Source: Gammaproteobacteria bacterium
Lineage (GTDB): Bacteria > Pseudomonadota > Gammaproteobacteria > SZUA-229
Direction of reading: 5' to 3'
NCBI GenBank assembly: GCA_029881795.1
Contig: JAOULX010000002.1
Span: 1-64,000, forward strand
DNA: 64,000 bases
Shown here: piece after piece, positions 62,039 to 64,000 of the stretch
Position numbering within the stretch: the stretch's first letter is position 1
Layout: every line of letters starts with the position of its first letter
The notes under the pieces: model-generated
Databases searched by the model: none
What the model saw: only the letters and a program-made list of their open reading frames with translations
Told to the model about the DNA's origin: nothing
Made by a program: the position numbers and the translations under genes

Positions 62039-62917
62039 TTATTCAAGTTCACGGTGGCGCAAGGACACATTGTCACGTTTATCGCTGAAATAATTACACA
62101 GCGTTTCGGCCAGATAAACCGAACGGTGCTGGCCGCCAGTGCAGCCGATAGAAACGGTTAGATAATAACGGTTTTGTGCTTCAAATTCAGGAATCCAGCT
62201 TTCAATAAAGTCAGCAATTTGTTGAAACATCCTGTCGACCACTTGATACGACTGTAAAAAACGAATAACCCCGGGATCCTGTCCGGTTAAGGGGCGTAAA
62301 TTGGTTTCCCAGTGTGGGTTGGGTAGGCAGCGCACATCGAATACAAAATCGGAATCGGTTGGACTGCCGTGTTTAAAACCAAATGACTGAAACAGTATAG
62401 AAAGGTCAGTTTCGCTTTTTTTATCAAGTAGGCGTTCTTTAATAACGCTGCGAAACTGATGAATATTGGACTGTGTTGTATCCAGAGTCAGGTCGGCATC
62501 ATGAGCGATCGGTGCTAACAGGGAATTTTCTATTTCAATGGCTTCAAACAGCGGAATGCCGCGTCGTGTTAACGGGTGTTTGCGTCGGGTTTCACTAAAT
62601 CGCTTGAACAGGGTGTCGAGTTCTGCTTTTAGAAAAACAATATCAACCTGTATCGGAAACTCTTTAACTTTTGAAATAATGCTTTCAAAATTTTTCAGGT
62701 CTCTGTGGCCACTGCGGGCATCGATGCCGACCGCAATAGACTGATAGATATTGATATGCTGGTTAAGCATGCGCTGGGTAAAGTCGGGTAGCAGGCTTAG
62801 TGGTAAATTATCAACACAATAGAAGCCTTCATCTTCCAGCGTATTTAGAGCGACAGATTTTCCGGAGCCAGACAGGCCGCTAACGATAATCAGGCGAAGG
62901 GTAGTATTGTTAGGCAT
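62039..62917 (-). CDS. rapZ: RNase adapter protein RapZ
   Basis: 292 residues from ATG 62917; the ORF-track start at 62968 is 17 residues upstream, inside hprK. Walker A in IIVSGLSGSGKSVAL, and the C-terminal CTGGQHRSVYLAETL motif of the P-loop/YvcJ family. It binds small RNAs and guides RNase E in E. coli (GlmZ), controlling glucosamine-6-phosphate supply. Its start lies in the last codons of hprK, an eight-base overlap. It is the usual neighbour of PTS regulators. Confidence 0.95.
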   Translation of the reverse strand: MPNNTTLRLIIVSGLSGSGKSVALNTLEDEGFYCVDNLPLSLLPDFTQRMLNQHINIYQSIAVGIDARSGHRDLKNFESIISKVKEFPIQVDIVFLKAELDTLFKRFSETRRKHPLTRRGIPLFEAIEIENSLLAPIAHDADLTLDTTQSNIHQFRSVIKERLLDKKSETDLSILFQSFGFKHGSPTDSDFVFDVRCLPNPHWETNLRPLTGQDPGVIRFLQSYQVVDRMFQQIADFIESWIPEFEAQNRYYLTVSIGCTGGQHRSVYLAETLCNYFSDKRDNVSLRHRELE

Positions 62918-63854
62918 TGTTGTCCATGAAGTCGCGCTGACGCTGAATGAATTCTTCACTGGCGTCATGTCCGCTTTTTAATAAGATCTGATTTTGTACC
63001 GCAGCCTCAACCATAACCGCAAGGTTACGCCCGGTGGCAACCGGCAGGATAAATTCGGGAATCTTGACATCAAGGATTTTTCGCTGATCACGTGTGCCGT
63101 AAAGCCGGTCTATGCGCTGACGATCTTTCATGTCCATACGCTTGAGGTGGATAATCAGGCGTAAATATTTGTTGGTTTTTAGCGCATTGTCGCCGTACAT
63201 TTCCCGAATGTTGAGTACGCCAAGCCCCCTGACCTCGAGAAAGTCGCTGAGCATCGGGGGGCAGGAACCGAGTAACAGTTCGGGCGCAATGCGGGTAAAT
63301 TCAGGTACGTCATCAGCAATTAAGCGGTGCTGGCGGCTGATCAATTCCAGTGCCAGTTCACTTTTACCAATACCGCTTTCACCGGTAATTAGCACGCCGG
63401 TGCCCATTACTTCCATAAAAACACCGTGCAGGGTGGTTTTATCAGCCAGCATATTTGACAGGTAATAGCGTACCGAGGTGATCAGGTCATTGCTGTTGAG
63501 TGAGCTGATAAATAATGGAATGCCTTTGTGATCGGCACGACTGATAAATTCACTGGATACTTCTATGTCATCACAGATAACAACGGCACCGGTTCGCCAG
63601 TTAAAAATATTATCGAGAATCTGCAGTCGTTCGATATCACTAAGGCGACGCAAATAATGGCATTCAAATTTGCTCAGTACCTGTATACGGTTACGGCGCA
63701 TCAAATTGAGATGGCCGATCAGGGTGGAGCGGTCGCTCCAGGATAAGGCACGCCGGAAACGGCGGTCTGCATTTTGCTTACCGGCAATCCAAGAGATATC
63801 GATCAGCTGATTGAGCCGTTCAAAAATCTGCTTTTGTGAATATAGGTCGGTCAT
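62910..63854 (-). CDS. hprK: HPr kinase/phosphorylase
   Basis: 314 residues. Walker A GESGIGKS (158-165), conserved LHGVF with the phosphorylase-type His143, IADDVPEF Asp/Glu and the signature EVRGLGVLNIREMYG. It phosphorylates HPr at Ser46 with ATP or PPi and reverses it with Pi. In Proteobacteria HprK is tied to incomplete, regulatory PTS. First gene of the cluster in the window. Genes further upstream on this strand (raiA/ptsN are frequent) lie beyond the right edge. Confidence 0.96.
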   Translation of the reverse strand: MTDLYSQKQIFERLNQLIDISWIAGKQNADRRFRRALSWSDRSTLIGHLNLMRRNRIQVLSKFECHYLRRLSDIERLQILDNIFNWRTGAVVICDDIEVSSEFISRADHKGIPLFISSLNSNDLITSVRYYLSNMLADKTTLHGVFMEVMGTGVLITGESGIGKSELALELISRQHRLIADDVPEFTRIAPELLLGSCPPMLSDFLEVRGLGVLNIREMYGDNALKTNKYLRLIIHLKRMDMKDRQRIDRLYGTRDQRKILDVKIPEFILPVATGRNLAVMVEAAVQNQILLKSGHDASEEFIQRQRDFMDNNA

Positions 63855-64000
63855 AGGCGAAGCATAACGAATATATCATCAATAAAACAGTCTAGATGAA
63901 TTAAATACGAAGAAATAATATAAATAATATTTAATCGCCTAAATAGCAGTTTGAAGCTGCTTAGAAGCCCCGGGTTTTGTGGTTGTAAATGTAGATGCTT
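63855..64000. other. Region upstream of hprK at the window edge
   Basis: 146 bp. A minus-strand frame ending SKQLQTAI near 63942 might be the tail of the next gene upstream, but it is too short to identify. AT-rich sequence precedes hprK. Confidence 0.3.

Noticed and set aside
1-64000. CRISPR arrays, tRNA and rRNA genes
   Set aside because: No repeat-spacer ladder and no cloverleaf or rRNA-like sequence was found on either strand.

Overview
The window reads as a chromosomal segment of a gammaproteobacterium of moderate GC (roughly 45% by eye). The evidence is the gene orders ffh / rpsP-rimM-trmD-rplS, pcnB-folK-dNK-panB-panC-panD and aceE-aceF-lpd, an 887-residue AceE-type E1, Hsp15, a MotY-like protein, and an hprK-rapZ-EIIA-HPr-EI-mgtE cluster. 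The last cluster and the AT-leaning codon use recall the Thiotrichales/Piscirickettsiaceae side of the class, but I cannot name a genus from sequence alone.

Layout. 1-980 is transposon debris: a 136-bp perfect direct repeat carrying the 5' end of a Y1 (REP-associated) transposase, fused to the C-terminal third of an IS256-family transposase. 1.2-5.3 kb is a c-di-GMP and chemotaxis block: a membrane diguanylate cyclase, then a clear GEMM-I (c-di-GMP-I) riboswitch in front of a methyl-accepting chemotaxis protein. 5.4-9.2 kb holds a GNAT + C39-peptidase fusion, a DUF2817/M14-like hydrolase and, divergently, a RimK-like ATP-grasp ligase, which together look like a peptide- or amide-bond making and breaking module. 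9.5-10.7 kb is a two-receiver protein split by a frameshift. 11.2-14.9 kb is the SRP/ribosome block, followed by an exported helical-repeat protein, an Ogt-type methyltransferase, HtpG and a convergent glutamate-family dehydrogenase. 20.8-24.2 kb holds a FecR-type envelope protein, hslR, a Nudix hydrolase and an ammonium channel. 24.4-29 kb is the pcnB-folK-dNK-panBCD run.

29-34.4 kb, mostly minus strand, holds a translationally coupled DUF1501-like Tat substrate and a DUF1800-like lipoprotein, then a sugar-nucleotide epimerase. 34.5-38.7 kb has a PAS-GGDEF-EAL protein and purEK. 39-42.4 kb has a rubrerythrin whose promoter carries a 15/16 match to the OxyR site, two unknown lipoproteins and a DsrE-like periplasmic protein. 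42.8-48.6 kb is the pyruvate dehydrogenase operon, with one lipoyl domain on E2 and another fused to E3. 48.7-53.6 kb has two unknown proteins, a MotY-like OmpA protein, argG and a PAS-PAS-GGDEF protein. 53.7-57.8 kb holds a large secreted protein of unknown function, a tiny lipoprotein and an S41 protease. 58-63.9 kb is a regulatory PTS (HPr kinase, RapZ, EIIA, HPr, EI) plus MgtE, with no sugar permease.

How the parts interact. Three diguanylate-cyclase-type proteins, one also carrying EAL, and a c-di-GMP riboswitch on a chemoreceptor make second-messenger control a theme of the window. The regulatory PTS with HPrK and RapZ points to control of carbon or envelope metabolism rather than sugar import. 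Most of the rest is core housekeeping. No tRNA, rRNA or CRISPR array was seen. The points I would look at first are the OxyR site, the riboswitch-MCP pair, the RimK/GNAT-C39/M14 module, a terminator overlapping the 5' end of a gene, an attenuator-like hairpin between rpsP and rimM, and the tandem transposase junctions at the left edge.
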